A stretch of DNA of 64,000 bases from Actinobacillus suis ATCC 33415 (GCF_000739435.1 NZ_CP009159.1:2046001-2110000), one strand, 5' to 3'. Shown: positions 36,156-45,450, counted from the first letter of the stretch. The notes: generated from the sequence alone by a model not told the origin. Program-made: numbers and translations.

Positions 36156-36230
36156 GCCTTATTCTTAACCTCAACCTCATCCTTATCTTTACTTTCATTT
36201 TCTCCTTTCTTTTTTTCCTTTTTGCTGATT
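36156..36230. other. pyrimidine-rich tract between rrn and the glycosyltransferase gene
   Basis: Almost unbroken C/T-rich plus strand (for example CTCATCCTTATCTTTACTTT, then TTTTCTCCTTTCTTTTTTTCC). It has no open frame of note and no recognised site. It lies after the rrn terminator. Confidence 0.5.
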
Positions 36231-36290
36231 TAAATAGCCCTACTAATGATTTGCAAAACGGCAGGGAAATTTGACCGCTTATTGAGAATA

Positions 36291-36323
36291 AAAAAACGGC
36301 TAGAAATTGATTCTAGCCGTTTC
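36291..36323 (-). terminator. rho-independent terminator of the yheO-tus-glycosyltransferase operon
   Basis: Stem ACGGCTAGAA / TTCTAGCCGT with a five-base loop; the minus-strand T tract appears as AAAAAA at 36291-36296. Confidence 0.88.
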
Positions 36324-36341
36324 CTTATTAAGCGGTATATA

Positions 36342-37187
36342 TTATTTGTTGATATGGTGATCAATAATTTCTGCCCATGTAAGACGATAAGCTTTCCAGT
36401 ATTGTTGTTCCGCATGATGTTTATTTTGGCACAGCGGCGTCCAAGGTTTAGCGATCCCTGTATAATGAATAAGTATCGGTGCTTGATCACCAATATTCAT
36501 GATATCGTCATAAATATCTAAACGATTACTTTCAATTAAATAATAGCTTGCACCAAATTGATAATTATATTTTTTTGCTAATGGGAAGTATTGATTCTGT
36601 AGCACTAAATTTAAAATATCCTGATCGGCTAAGTCAGAACCGCTTTGCTGATAAGTCAGAATTGCATTTTCTAACCTCTGATCTATATCAGCGGTTTCTC
36701 GCCATTTTTTATTATTAAACAATAATACTCCGGCATTAAAATATTGCTCTATATGTGGGAAAAACTTATGGTAGAAGAAGCCGCTATTAATTAAAAAATC
36801 CGGTGAGGCTGCGGCTAAGTAATTTGTCAGATCTTGTTGGTATAGTGATAACAGAGAGCCATTTGCAATTATGTCACAATCGAGATAAAGCACTTTATCT
36901 TGAGGAATAAGTTGAGGAATTAAACAACGGTAGTAGCTTGCTTCGGATACATATTGCATAGTTTTTAAATGCGAAAAATTTGTCTGTTCAACTTTTATAT
37001 CTGTAATACGGCAATTTATCTTATTCAAATTCAGATTAAGAGCATAAAACCACTGTTCTGAAAAATCTTTATTGATCAGATAAAAGTGTATGTCTTTATC
37101 AAAAAAGCAAATAGATTTAATTAGGGTAATAATTTGTTCTGCGTAGTTACGATCCGCAGCAAAAGCAATATGCATTGTAGCGGTCAT
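36342..37187 (-). CDS. family 8 glycosyltransferase (LPS type)
   Basis: 281-residue GT8 enzyme, the retaining family of LgtC/RfaI/RfaJ that adds galactose or glucose to lipopolysaccharide. It opens with HIAFAADRNYAEQIITLIKSI; the metal-binding DxD motif is in KVLYLDCDIIANGSL (near residue 100), and YFNAGVLLFN and the C-terminal ILIHYTGIAKPW complete the family pattern. Its ATG directly follows the tusB stop (TAAATG), so it is translationally coupled to sulfur-relay genes, an unusual setting. Sugar and acceptor are unknown. Confidence 0.88.
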   Translation of the reverse strand: MTATMHIAFAADRNYAEQIITLIKSICFFDKDIHFYLINKDFSEQWFYALNLNLNKINCRITDIKVEQTNFSHLKTMQYVSEASYYRCLIPQLIPQDKVLYLDCDIIANGSLLSLYQQDLTNYLAAASPDFLINSGFFYHKFFPHIEQYFNAGVLLFNNKKWRETADIDQRLENAILTYQQSGSDLADQDILNLVLQNQYFPLAKKYNYQFGASYYLIESNRLDIYDDIMNIGDQAPILIHYTGIAKPWTPLCQNKHHAEQQYWKAYRLTWAEIIDHHINK

Positions 37188-37454
37188 TTAAAGGGCTACC
37201 TGTGGATGAAAGGTTTCACTAACCTTGACGAATTCTGTAAGCGAAATGGATTTAAATTTTGTGTTTAACCCTCTAGCTTCGAGATCGTTGGCTAATATAA
37301 ATAAATGAGATATTTGTGAAAAAAGTTGAGGATATTTAACTGCTAGCAAGACACCGTCTTGCCATAAGACTATGGCATCATTTGCCGTAATTTGAGCGAG
37401 TATTTGGTTTAGTTCAGTTAACTCATATTGTGCTTTAGAAAATGTATAAAGCAT
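37188..37454 (-). CDS. tusB: tRNA 2-thiouridine synthesis protein TusB
   Basis: 88-residue DsrH-like protein, part of the TusBCD hexamer that relays sulfur from TusA to TusE and MnmA for 2-thiouridine at tRNA wobble positions. It has the short DsrH pattern MLYTFSKAQYELTELNQILAQI and DAIVLWQDGVLLAV. It lies 12 bases after tusC. TusB diverges quickly; the assignment also leans on the tusDCB order. Confidence 0.9.
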   Translation of the reverse strand: MLYTFSKAQYELTELNQILAQITANDAIVLWQDGVLLAVKYPQLFSQISHLFILANDLEARGLNTKFKSISLTEFVKVSETFHPQVAL

Positions 37455-37466
37455 AGGGATTCCTTA

Positions 37467-37841
37467 TTAGAACGTTAGTACCTTTTCAGCTTGCGCAAGA
37501 ATGGCAAACAGCTCTGTTTGAGGGATGATATTTGCGTTAGGTAAAATCCATTCGGCATTGCTTAATGCTCTTTGGTTGATGGATTCTTCACAAATAAAAC
37601 ATTCGGTTAAATCATATAGATCAATTAATTTAAAGGCTGAGATATGATCTTTCTGTAAGATGATATTAGGCTGCTGCTGCGCTAATAGATTGAATACGCT
37701 GTCATTTAAAAAGCAGATAGCGATTTCATCTTCGGCACAAAAAGCGCTGGCAGCAAGTAAAGTATCTAAGCCTTCACGACTGGTTGCCGTTCCAAAAGGT
37801 GGTTGAGTAAAAAGGAATGCAAGTTTATATTTTTTCATCAT
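37467..37841 (-). CDS. tusC: tRNA 2-thiouridine synthesis protein TusC
   Basis: 124-residue DsrF-like protein. The N-terminal strand and loop KKYKLAFLFTQPPFGTATSREGLDTLLAASAF match the family (PPHGT-type motif). It is the second part of the TusBCD relay. The start overlaps the tusD stop by one base (TAATG), so translation is coupled. Confidence 0.93.
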   Translation of the reverse strand: MMKKYKLAFLFTQPPFGTATSREGLDTLLAASAFCAEDEIAICFLNDSVFNLLAQQQPNIILQKDHISAFKLIDLYDLTECFICEESINQRALSNAEWILPNANIIPQTELFAILAQAEKVLTF

Positions 37842-38218
37842 TAAAAGGTTAATAGTCTGTCTGCTTTGAGTGCCGCTTGGCTAAATTCACCAAGTCCTGC
37901 CAGTATAAAACCTTCGGCAAGATTCGTTTGCTGGGTTTTACTGGTTTGATGATCCACAACTCCCCGTCTTTGTGCTGCAGAAATACAAAGGTGTAAGGGT
38001 AAACCGTGTAATTTTGCGAGGTGTTGCCATTTTTCTAATAAATTTATTTCATCACTTGCAGGGTTTACTAAAGCATTTGCATTGCTGATACCGTCTTGAA
38101 AGAAAAATACTTGTTTAATGTTATGTTCTGCAGCTAATAATGCTTCAGCAACTTGATAAGCCAAATATGCCCCTTGTGCACCGTAAACAGGCGATGTTAT
38201 CGCAAGTACATAATCCAT
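37841..38218 (-). CDS. tusD: sulfurtransferase TusD
   Basis: 125-residue DsrE-like protein holding the sulfur-carrying Cys of the complex in [15 protein letters not shown] (near residue 79). The N terminus [27 protein letters not shown] and [14 protein letters not shown] are typical. It overlaps yheO by one base and is first of tusDCB. Confidence 0.95.
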   Translation of the reverse strand: MDYVLAITSPVYGAQGAYLAYQVAEALLAAEHNIKQVFFFQDGISNANALVNPASDEINLLEKWQHLAKLHGLPLHLCISAAQRRGVVDHQTSKTQQTNLAEGFILAGLGEFSQAALKADRLLTF

Positions 38219-38877
38219 TATTCGTTATCCTGTTTAATTTGTCGGATATAAAGGTAAACGGTATGGCGAGAAATATTTAAGCGATCAGCCACTTGATTGA
38301 TCGCATCTTTGATATCAAAAATACCTTTCTCATATAACGATACGACAATATGGCGATTTTTATTGTTATTAGCAACATTACGATCCGCCATGGTTTCTTC
38401 AATCGTATGTTCGATAGTTTGAGCAACTAAATCTTCCACAGAACTCGCAAAATTAACTGCTGTGTCTTCGTCATCTTGTAGCGGCGCAATAAAGGCGCTT
38501 AAAAATTGTGATGCCGGTACATCTAAATTGATATTAATGCAAATAAAACCGATAACATGTTGTTTGCTATTACGGATCGCCACGGTGACGGATTTCATTA
38601 ATACACCGCCTTTAGAGCGCGTGAAATAAGGCTTAGAGACGCTATCCGTTTTCATTTGATGTAACGATTTAAGCGCTTTATCAGTAAGAGGCGAGCCGAT
38701 TTTGCGATCGGTATTATGCCCGTTTGCAATATATATGGCAGAGTTTTCAAGGAATTCTAGTGAATGCAGGACGATTTCGCAGTGTTCGCCGATTAAGGCG
38801 GCAATGCCGTCCACAATCGGAAAATAAGACGCTAGAATCGCATGATCTTCTTCGGTAAACGTTTGGAATTTTTTCAT
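38218..38877 (-). CDS. YheO-type PAS/HTH transcriptional regulator
   Basis: 219-residue protein with the YheO build. A PAS-like N-terminal domain has [23 protein letters not shown] and [25 protein letters not shown]-terminal HTH has [39 protein letters not shown]. In E. coli the order slyX, fkpA, yheO, tusDCB is the same. Its targets are not known. It overlaps tusD by one base, and its own gene follows fkpA after a terminator-like hairpin. Confidence 0.9.
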   Translation of the reverse strand: MKKFQTFTEEDHAILASYFPIVDGIAALIGEHCEIVLHSLEFLENSAIYIANGHNTDRKIGSPLTDKALKSLHQMKTDSVSKPYFTRSKGGVLMKSVTVAIRNSKQHVIGFICININLDVPASQFLSAFIAPLQDDEDTAVNFASSVEDLVAQTIEHTIEETMADRNVANNNKNRHIVVSLYEKGIFDIKDAINQVADRLNISRHTVYLYIRQIKQDNE

Positions 38878-38937
38878 ATGTATTTAGGGACTTTATGTCA
38901 CTTTTGTTATGGAGTCATATTGAGGAGACCTAAAAAG

Positions 38938-38980
38938 CAAGCGGTCTAATTTGCAAAAAATTCTACAAATTAGACCGCTT
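38938..38980. terminator. facing uptake-sequence pair after fkpA
   Basis: GCAAGCGGTCTAATTTGC-type arm at 38938 faces ACAAATTAGACCGCTT ending at 38980; the stem is long and follows the fkpA stop. Confidence 0.65.
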
Positions 38981-38991
38981 AGATTCAAGGG

Positions 38992-39720
38992 TTATTTTTT
39001 CGCTTCAGCCGCTTTGAAATCTAATAATTCGATTTCAAATTTTAAGGTTGAGCTTGCCGGAATTTTACCTGCTTGACGTTCTCCGTATCCTAGCTGAGGC
39101 GGTAATACGATTTCCATCTTGCCGCCTTTTTTCAGCATTGGAATCGCTTCAATCCAACCCGGAATTAATTGATTTAATTGGAATTCAATTGGCTCACCAC
39201 GATCGTATGAGCTATCGAACACCGTACCGTCCGTTAATGTACCTTTATAGTGTACTTTCACGGTATCTTCAGCTTTTGGTGATTCGCCGGTACCTGCTTT
39301 TTCAATTTTGTAGAGTAAGCCAGAAGCGGTTTTTTTCACGCCGGCTTTTTTCTCATATTCAGCACGGAATTTGTTTCCTGCTTCGATAGTTGCTTTACTT
39401 TTTTCAGCAGCAATTTTGCTTTCTTGGCTTGCAAGATAAGTATCAAGTGCTTTTAATTGTTTTTGTAAGTCTTCATCGGTTAATTTACCGGTTTTTTTAA
39501 TCGTATCTTGTACGCCGGCTAAAATTTTATCTTGGTTGTAAGAGAAGATTTCTTTTTGTGATGCAACCACGCCTTCAATGTTTTTGCCCATTAATACGCC
39601 GACTGCGTATGAAGACTCATCTACAAATTTTTGATCTGCTTTTTGTTCTGCAAAGGTCGCTTGCGATGCTGCAAATACGCTCGCTGCGACTGCAAGTACA
39701 GAAAGTTTGCTTTTTAACAT
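38992..39720 (-). CDS. fkpA: periplasmic FKBP-type peptidyl-prolyl isomerase FkpA
   Basis: 242-residue protein. A signal peptide (KSKLSVLAVAASVFAASQATFA) is followed by the N-terminal helical dimerisation and chaperone domain (AEKSKATIEAGNKFRAEYEKK). The C-terminal FKBP domain has VKVHYKGTLTDGTVFDSSYDRGEP, IPGWIEAIPMLKKGGK and PPQLGYGERQAG. It helps folding of outer-membrane and secreted proteins in the periplasm. Length fits E. coli FkpA (~270) a little short. It is divergent from slyX, as in E. coli. Confidence 0.95.
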   Translation of the reverse strand: MLKSKLSVLAVAASVFAASQATFAEQKADQKFVDESSYAVGVLMGKNIEGVVASQKEIFSYNQDKILAGVQDTIKKTGKLTDEDLQKQLKALDTYLASQESKIAAEKSKATIEAGNKFRAEYEKKAGVKKTASGLLYKIEKAGTGESPKAEDTVKVHYKGTLTDGTVFDSSYDRGEPIEFQLNQLIPGWIEAIPMLKKGGKMEIVLPPQLGYGERQAGKIPASSTLKFEIELLDFKAAEAKK

Positions 39721-39803
39721 AGATTTTCCTTATAAATAATTGTTAAAAGAAAGATAGATAGGGTAAAGTGTATTCCTTTATTAGACAACCTTTTTTATTA
39801 AAA

Positions 39804-40025
39804 ATGACGATAGAACACGATCTTTTACAACGTATAGCTGAATTAGAAACAAAAGTTGCTTTCCAAGAAGTGACGATAGAAGAGCTGAATCAAGCGTTGG
39901 TTCATCATCAATTTGCTTTGGATAAGCTCCAAACCCAAGTTCGACACTTTGCGGAAAAGTTGCAAGGCGTTCAATCAAGTAATGTTGCCTCATTAGCGGA
40001 AGAAACTCCCCCACCGCATTATTAG
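39804..40025 (+). CDS. slyX: SlyX family protein
   Basis: 73-residue protein with a heptad-type coiled coil (LLQRIAELETKVAFQEVTIEELNQALVHHQFALDKLQTQ) and the conserved C-terminal PPPHY. The ATG at 39804 is chosen; 12 residues upstream in frame do not belong to the family. SlyX's function is unknown. Position next to fkpA is conserved. Confidence 0.92.
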   Translation: MTIEHDLLQRIAELETKVAFQEVTIEELNQALVHHQFALDKLQTQVRHFAEKLQGVQSSNVASLAEETPPPHY

Positions 40026-40092
40026 GTTATGAACTTATTCATTAGTTCGGATTCTAATCGCACATAGTTTTTATGAGGTAATTTTACTAAGT

Positions 40093-40800
40093 ATGTTATT
40101 TAAGAATTTAGTGAAGTGGAGTGTTGGTTTAGCAATATCTATCTTGGCGTTAACTGTTTTTGCTTCTTCGGTACAAGCGGTTGAAAATGCGCAAAAAAAT
40201 GCAAAAAATGAACCGCTTTTTAAAGATGGGAAAGGCTATTACTCTTATAAGAAACCAATAAGGATTGAGCTACCTAAAGATGGTCGCGTATTAATTCAAT
40301 ATTTCTTTAAATATGATTGTGCCATTTGTTTAAATGCTAATGACTATTTAAAACAGTACGCAGAACAACATAAAGATAAAGTTGTGTTGCAGCGTTCGCC
40401 TGCTTATGAAAAAGGTGATTCGTTTACCGGTCAAATGCATTCGACTTTTATGGTCATCGGGCGTGAGGATTTGAGTGAACTTTATTTATTTGATAGTGTA
40501 GGGCGCAAAGACCATGTCAGTTTAGTGAAAAGTGATGCGGCTGTGACACAATGGCTAACTTCAAAAGGTTTAGATGCTAGCGCATTTAATAAATTGTTTT
40601 ATTCGGAAGAAGTTAAGCAACGAATGGAACAAGAAAGAGTGTTGTTTAACTTATACAATCCACCGTATGTACCGATAGCTATATTGAATGGCAAATACAT
40701 TTTGTTACAAAATACTTTATACAACGACGATTATACTTACGGTGTATTAGATTTCTTAATTGAGAAACTACAACAAGAACAAAAAGAGGATAAAAAATAA
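40093..40800 (+). CDS. DsbA-like thiol-disulfide oxidoreductase
   Basis: 235-residue exported thioredoxin-fold protein. A signal segment ([20 protein letters not shown]) is followed by a DsbA-like core. The active site is [12 protein letters not shown], a CAIC pair where classical DsbA has CPHC, and the expected cis-proline loop is [15 protein letters not shown]. It should act in the periplasm on disulfides, but the unusual dipeptide would shift its redox behaviour. Its stop overlaps the mtnN start by one base. Role and partners are unknown. Confidence 0.82.
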   Translation: MLFKNLVKWSVGLAISILALTVFASSVQAVENAQKNAKNEPLFKDGKGYYSYKKPIRIELPKDGRVLIQYFFKYDCAICLNANDYLKQYAEQHKDKVVLQRSPAYEKGDSFTGQMHSTFMVIGREDLSELYLFDSVGRKDHVSLVKSDAAVTQWLTSKGLDASAFNKLFYSEEVKQRMEQERVLFNLYNPPYVPIAILNGKYILLQNTLYNDDYTYGVLDFLIEKLQQEQKEDKK

Positions 40801-41498
40801 TGAAATTAAAAATTGGAATTATCGGCGCAATGGCGCAAGAAGTTGAAATTTTACGTAATTTAATGGTTGAAGCAAAAGTAACGGAAATAGCGGGTTGTAA
40901 AATTTATGACGGTAAAATTAATAATACGCGTGTGGCGTTATTACAATCCGGCATTGGTAAAGTTGCTGCTGCTGTAGGCACGACGTTATTACTTGAATTA
41001 GCAAAGCCGGATATGATTATTAATACGGGATCTGCTGGTGGCTTAGATCCAAAATTAAATGTCGGAGATATCGTGATTTCAACGGAAGTGCGTCACCACG
41101 ATGTAGACGTGACGGCATTTGGTTATGAAAAAGGGCAATTACCGGCTAACCCTGCGGCATTTATTCCAAATGAGCATTTGATGAATGTGGCAATTAAAGA
41201 AACAGAAAAAGCGGGGTTTAATGCGGTATCCGGTTTAATTTGTAGTGGTGATTTATTTGTGAACGGAGCAGAAAAAATTGCGCAAATTCGTCAAAACTTC
41301 CCAAGCGTTGCAGCTGTTGAGATGGAAGCTGCGGCGATTGCACAAGTTTGCCATGCGTTTGAAGTACCTTTTGTGATTGTACGTGCGATTTCAGATGTTG
41401 CAGATAAAGAATCTCATCTTTCTTTTGATGAATTTTTACCACTGGCAGCAGAAAAATCATCAGAAATTGTAGTGGCAATGTTAAATAGCGTTGCTTAA
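40800..41498 (+). CDS. mtnN: 5'-methylthioadenosine/S-adenosylhomocysteine nucleosidase
   Basis: 232-residue Pfs/MtnN that splits methylthioadenosine and S-adenosylhomocysteine, feeding the activated methyl cycle and giving the precursor of autoinducer-2. Signatures: [19 protein letters not shown] with the base-side Glu, [31 protein letters not shown] with the catalytic Glu, and [12 protein letters not shown] with the catalytic Asp. Length matches E. coli (232). Start overlaps the upstream stop (TAATG). Confidence 0.97.
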   Translation: MKLKIGIIGAMAQEVEILRNLMVEAKVTEIAGCKIYDGKINNTRVALLQSGIGKVAAAVGTTLLLELAKPDMIINTGSAGGLDPKLNVGDIVISTEVRHHDVDVTAFGYEKGQLPANPAAFIPNEHLMNVAIKETEKAGFNAVSGLICSGDLFVNGAEKIAQIRQNFPSVAAVEMEAAAIAQVCHAFEVPFVIVRAISDVADKESHLSFDEFLPLAAEKSSEIVVAMLNSVA

Positions 41499-41508
41499 TG
41501 GAAAGTAA

Positions 41509-41565
41509 ACAAGCGGTCGAAATTTAACAAAATTTTGCAAAAAAAGTTAAAAATTCGACCGCTTA
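41509..41565. terminator. facing uptake-sequence pair after mtnN
   Basis: ACAAGCGGTCGAAATTT (41509) faces AAAAATTCGACCGCTTA (ending 41565). It lies just after mtnN. Confidence 0.6.
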
Positions 41566-41673
41566 TTATCGCTATTCTATTGTAAGTTTTGTACAATATT
41601 CAATCTTTTACCTACGCTTATTTGTAGGTCTTTTTTTATTTATTGATTACCTAATTATATTTTTGAGAAATTT

Positions 41674-43005
41674 ATGAGTACTACTCCCAATATTGGTTTT
41701 ATCAGCCTTGGCTGCCCTAAAAATTTAGTTGATTCCGAACGTATTTTGACGGAGTTGCGTACAGATGGTTACAACATTATTCCAAGTTATGAAAATGCGG
41801 ATTTAGTGATTGTTAATACCTGCGGTTTTATCGACAGTGCGGTACAAGAGTCATTAGAGGCTATCGGTGAAGCATTGGAAGAAAACGGCAAAGTCATTGT
41901 AACTGGTTGTTTAGGGGCAAAAGAAAACCAAATTCGTGAAGTGCATCCGAAAGTATTAGAGATTACCGGACCACATAGTTATGAAGCGGTTATGCAGCAT
42001 GTACATAAATATGTGCCACGTCCGGAACGCAATATTTATACCAGCCTAGTACCGGCGCAGGGAGTTAAACTGACGCCTAAACATTATGCTTATTTAAAAA
42101 TCTCAGAAGGCTGTGACCATCGTTGTACGTTCTGTATTATTCCTTCAATGCGTGGTGATTTAGATAGTCGCCCGATTGTTCAGGTGTTGGACGAGGCAAA
42201 ACGTCTTGCTGACTCAGGAGTAAAAGAGTTATTAATCGTTTCTCAAGATACTTCCGCATATTCGTTAGATCAGTCAAAAGAAAATCAAAATAAAACGGTC
42301 TTCTGGAATGGTGCACCAATTAAAAATAATCTGATTACGCTATGTGAGCAATTAGGAACTTTAGGCATTTGGGTTCGTCTACATTATGTATATCCGTATC
42401 CGCATGTCGATGATTTAATTCCGTTAATGGCGCAAGGTAAAATCTTGCCGTATTTGGATATTCCGCTACAACATGCAAGTCCGAAAGTATTAAAAGCAAT
42501 GAAGCGTCCGGGCTCTATTGAGCGCACGTTGGAGCGTATTAAAAAATGGCGTGAGATCTGTCCGGAATTAACGTTACGTTCAACCTTTATTGTCGGCTTC
42601 CCAGGGGAGACGGAAGAAGATTTCCAAATGTTATTGGATTTCTTGGAAGAAGCACAATTAGATCGTGTCGGCTGTTTTAAATTTAGCCCGGTAGAAGGTG
42701 CGGTAGCAACTGAAATGGCGGATCAAGTGCCGGAAGATGTGAAAGAAGAGCGTTTTCACCGTTTTATGCAAGTTCAGCAACGTATTTCAGCTGCTCGTTT
42801 ACAACAAAAAGTGGGTAAAACCCTTGCCGTTATCGTTGATGAAATTGACGAAGAAGGTATTATTGGCCGTTCAATGGCTGACGCACCGGAAATTGATGGT
42901 GTAGTATATGTAGATAATATTTCAAATCAGGAAGTTAAAATTGGCCAAATCATTTCTGTAACGATTACAAACGCAGATGAATATGATCTTTGGGGAACGT
43001 GTTAA
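41674..43005 (+). CDS. rimO: ribosomal protein S12 methylthiotransferase RimO
   Basis: 443-residue radical-SAM enzyme that adds a methylthio group to Asp88 of ribosomal protein S12. The N-terminal UPF0004 domain has [10 protein letters not shown] and [13 protein letters not shown] cysteines and GCLGAKE. The radical-SAM motif is [17 protein letters not shown] (CxxxCxxC). The C-terminal TRAM domain includes [18 protein letters not shown]. Length matches the family (~441). The glycosyltransferase gene starts 17 bases after its stop. Confidence 0.97.
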   Translation: MSTTPNIGFISLGCPKNLVDSERILTELRTDGYNIIPSYENADLVIVNTCGFIDSAVQESLEAIGEALEENGKVIVTGCLGAKENQIREVHPKVLEITGPHSYEAVMQHVHKYVPRPERNIYTSLVPAQGVKLTPKHYAYLKISEGCDHRCTFCIIPSMRGDLDSRPIVQVLDEAKRLADSGVKELLIVSQDTSAYSLDQSKENQNKTVFWNGAPIKNNLITLCEQLGTLGIWVRLHYVYPYPHVDDLIPLMAQGKILPYLDIPLQHASPKVLKAMKRPGSIERTLERIKKWREICPELTLRSTFIVGFPGETEEDFQMLLDFLEEAQLDRVGCFKFSPVEGAVATEMADQVPEDVKEERFHRFMQVQQRISAARLQQKVGKTLAVIVDEIDEEGIIGRSMADAPEIDGVVYVDNISNQEVKIGQIISVTITNADEYDLWGTC

Positions 43006-43022
43006 TTTTTGGGACAATTCGT

Positions 43023-45068
43023 ATGGAACACACTAAAAAACCTAATTTAGCAACATTTGAAGCTGCAGTAGCAGCAAAAAAATATGAAGAATCTTGTACC
43101 GAATTACTTGAGATTTTAGCGAAACTCGATAGTAATTTTGGTGGTATTCAAGACATTGAGTTTGAATTTCCTTCTCAATTAAAAGATCTTGAGCAAGAGA
43201 AAACAGTTTATTTCTGTACGCGTTTAGCGAATGCAGTGAGTACGTTGTTTTCTGATCCAGGCTTAGAGATTTCAGTAGAAGGTGCGCAGCGTTTTCTAGC
43301 ATTCCAACGCTGGTTGTCCCTGATTTTTGCAAGTTCTCCGTATGTTAATGCGGATCATGTATTACAAACATATAATCGTAATCCAAATCGTGAGAATAGC
43401 TTAGATATTCATTTAGAAGCAACAAAAGCGGCATTAATTAAATTCTGTATTTTATATTTACCGGAATCGAACGTAAATTTAAACCTTGATGCTGCATGGA
43501 ATGCAGATCCGGAACTTTGTGCTTCACTTTGCTTTGCATTACAGTCGCCTCGATTTATCGGTACGCCAGCATCATTCTCAAAACGTGGTGCGATTTTACA
43601 ATGGTTCCCAGCTCGTTTAGCACAATTACAAAATCTAAATAATGTGCCGAGTGCCATTTCGCATGATGTTTATATGCACTGTAGCTATGACATTGCCGCA
43701 AATAAGCACGATGTGAAAAAAGCATTAAATCAAGTGATTCGTCGCCATATCGAAAATGAATATGGGTGGCAAGATCGTGATGTGACTAAAATCGGTTACC
43801 GTAATGGTAAGCCGGTAATGGTTGTATTACTAGAACATTTCCATTCTGCACATTCGATTTATCGTACTCACTCTACTTCAATGATTGCAGCTCGTGAACA
43901 TTTCCACCTCATCGGTTTAGGTAATGCATCGGTTGACCAAGCGGGTAGAGACGTATTCGATGAATTCCATCTGGTTGATGGTAATAATATGAAAGACAAA
44001 TTAGAGTTTATCCGCTCAATTTGTGAAACGAATGGTGCATTAGTGTTCTATATGCCGAGTATCGGTATGGATTTAGCAACGATTTTTGCAAGTAATACCC
44101 GTTTAGCGCCAGTACAAGTTATCGCTTTAGGTCATCCGGCAACGACTCATTCCGACTTTATTGAGTATGTGATTGTGGAAGACGATTATGTAGGTTCGGA
44201 AGAATGCTTCAGCGAAACGTTATTACGTTTACCGAAAGATGCATTGCCGTATGTTCCATCTGCGTTAGCGCCTGAGAAAGTTGAATACTTATTACGTGAG
44301 AATCCGGAAGTCGTAAATATTGGTATTGCTTCAACCACGATGAAGTTAAATCCGTATTTCTTAGAGGCATTAAAAGCGATTCGTGATCGTGCTAAAGTGA
44401 AAGTACATTTCCATTTTGCTTTAGGTCAATCAAATGGTGTGACCCATCCGTATGTGGAACGCTTTATTAAATCTTATTTAGGTGATTCGGCAACGGCACA
44501 TCCTCATTCACCTTACCACCAATATCTCAGTATTTTGCATAACTGCGATATGATGGTGAATCCGTTCCCGTTTGGTAATACAAACGGTATTATCGATATG
44601 GTCACGTTAGGTTTAGTCGGTGTATGTAAGACCGGACCGGAAGTGCATGAACATATTGATGAAGGATTATTTAAACGTTTAGGTTTACCTGAGTGGCTTA
44701 TCGCTAATACGGTAGATGAGTATGTTGAACGAGCAGTGCGTTTAGCAGAAAATCATCAAGAGCGTTTAGAATTACGTCGTCATATTATTGAAAATAACGG
44801 TTTGAATACGTTATTTACCGGAGATCCTCGCCCAATGGGACATATTTTATTAACGAAAGCGATGGAATGGGCTAAGCAGAATAGTGTTGAACTACAAATT
44901 AATACACTTGTAGATGAACCTAAAGCAAAAACGCCAAGAAAAACCAAAACGGTTAAAGCTGCTTCGACAACGAAGGTAAAAACAGCAACTAAAGCTAAAA
45001 AGGAAACGGCGAAAAAAGATTCTCCGTTAAAAGCAGCAGCTAAAAAAGTAAAGAAAACGACTAAATAA
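43023..45068 (+). CDS. HMW1C-like cytoplasmic N-glycosyltransferase with Lys-rich tail
   Basis: 681-residue family 41 enzyme. Known relatives (HMW1C, A. pleuropneumoniae NGT) put glucose from UDP-glucose onto Asn in N-x-S/T sites of adhesins in the cytoplasm. The family is unmistakable: an N-terminal helical domain, then AISHDVYMHCSYD, MVVLLEHFHSAHSIYRTHSTSM, HPATTHSDFIEYVIVEDDYVG and PFPFGNTNGIIDMVTLGLVG. The family core ends near residue 600-620. Beyond it lies an extra Lys/Ala/Thr-rich tail of about 60 residues, which I do not remember in the 620-residue A. pleuropneumoniae enzyme. Start at 43023 is chosen over an in-frame start overlapping rimO. A terminator follows; the usual agt partner is absent. 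Confidence 0.92.
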   Translation: MEHTKKPNLATFEAAVAAKKYEESCTELLEILAKLDSNFGGIQDIEFEFPSQLKDLEQEKTVYFCTRLANAVSTLFSDPGLEISVEGAQRFLAFQRWLSLIFASSPYVNADHVLQTYNRNPNRENSLDIHLEATKAALIKFCILYLPESNVNLNLDAAWNADPELCASLCFALQSPRFIGTPASFSKRGAILQWFPARLAQLQNLNNVPSAISHDVYMHCSYDIAANKHDVKKALNQVIRRHIENEYGWQDRDVTKIGYRNGKPVMVVLLEHFHSAHSIYRTHSTSMIAAREHFHLIGLGNASVDQAGRDVFDEFHLVDGNNMKDKLEFIRSICETNGALVFYMPSIGMDLATIFASNTRLAPVQVIALGHPATTHSDFIEYVIVEDDYVGSEECFSETLLRLPKDALPYVPSALAPEKVEYLLRENPEVVNIGIASTTMKLNPYFLEALKAIRDRAKVKVHFHFALGQSNGVTHPYVERFIKSYLGDSATAHPHSPYHQYLSILHNCDMMVNPFPFGNTNGIIDMVTLGLVGVCKTGPEVHEHIDEGLFKRLGLPEWLIANTVDEYVERAVRLAENHQERLELRRHIIENNGLNTLFTGDPRPMGHILLTKAMEWAKQNSVELQINTLVDEPKAKTPRKTKTVKAASTTKVKTATKAKKETAKKDSPLKAAAKKVKKTTK

Positions 45069-45084
45069 TTAACGTATTTATTGT

Positions 45085-45115
45085 AAAAGCACCGAGGAGA
45101 CCTCGGTGCTTTTTT
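45085..45115 (+). terminator. rho-independent terminator after the N-glycosyltransferase gene
   Basis: Stem AAAAGCACCGAGG / CCTCGGTGCTTTT with AGA loop and T tract. Confidence 0.94.
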
Positions 45116-45242
45116 ATTGTTTAAATTCTGGTCAGATGAGTCTTGTTTTTCGAACCTTTTGATATGAATTAAGTCTTATGGAAAGCAAATGTTTATATAA
45201 ACAATTTGTGATAGTAGTAACCTTTAAAATAAGGAATTAATA

Positions 45243-45443
45243 ATGAAATTTATGGTAAAAGTACTTGCGGTTGCGGTATTGGCAACAACAGTTTCAGCGT
45301 GTAACGGCTTAACTAAATCACAACGTAATACGGCAATTGGCGCCGCAGTTGGTGGGGTTGCTGGTAATATGATTGGAAATTCTACTGGCGCGACATTAGG
45401 TGGTGCTGCATTGGGCGGTGTTATCGGTAGCCAAATTAAATAA
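45243..45443 (+). CDS. small glycine-zipper lipoprotein (OsmB-like)
   Basis: 66-residue protein. A lipoprotein signal (KVLAVAVLATTVSAC) has the lipobox VSAC, giving a mature Cys near residue 20. The rest is a glycine zipper: GAAVGGVAGNMIGN and GGAALGGVIGSQI, as in OsmB and the SlyB/Rick-17kDa families. It should sit in the outer or inner membrane; function unknown, stress-linked in relatives. AAGGAAT precedes the ATG. It has its own terminator. Confidence 0.85.
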   Translation: MKFMVKVLAVAVLATTVSACNGLTKSQRNTAIGAAVGGVAGNMIGNSTGATLGGAALGGVIGSQIK

Positions 45444-45450
45444 TTCTTCA

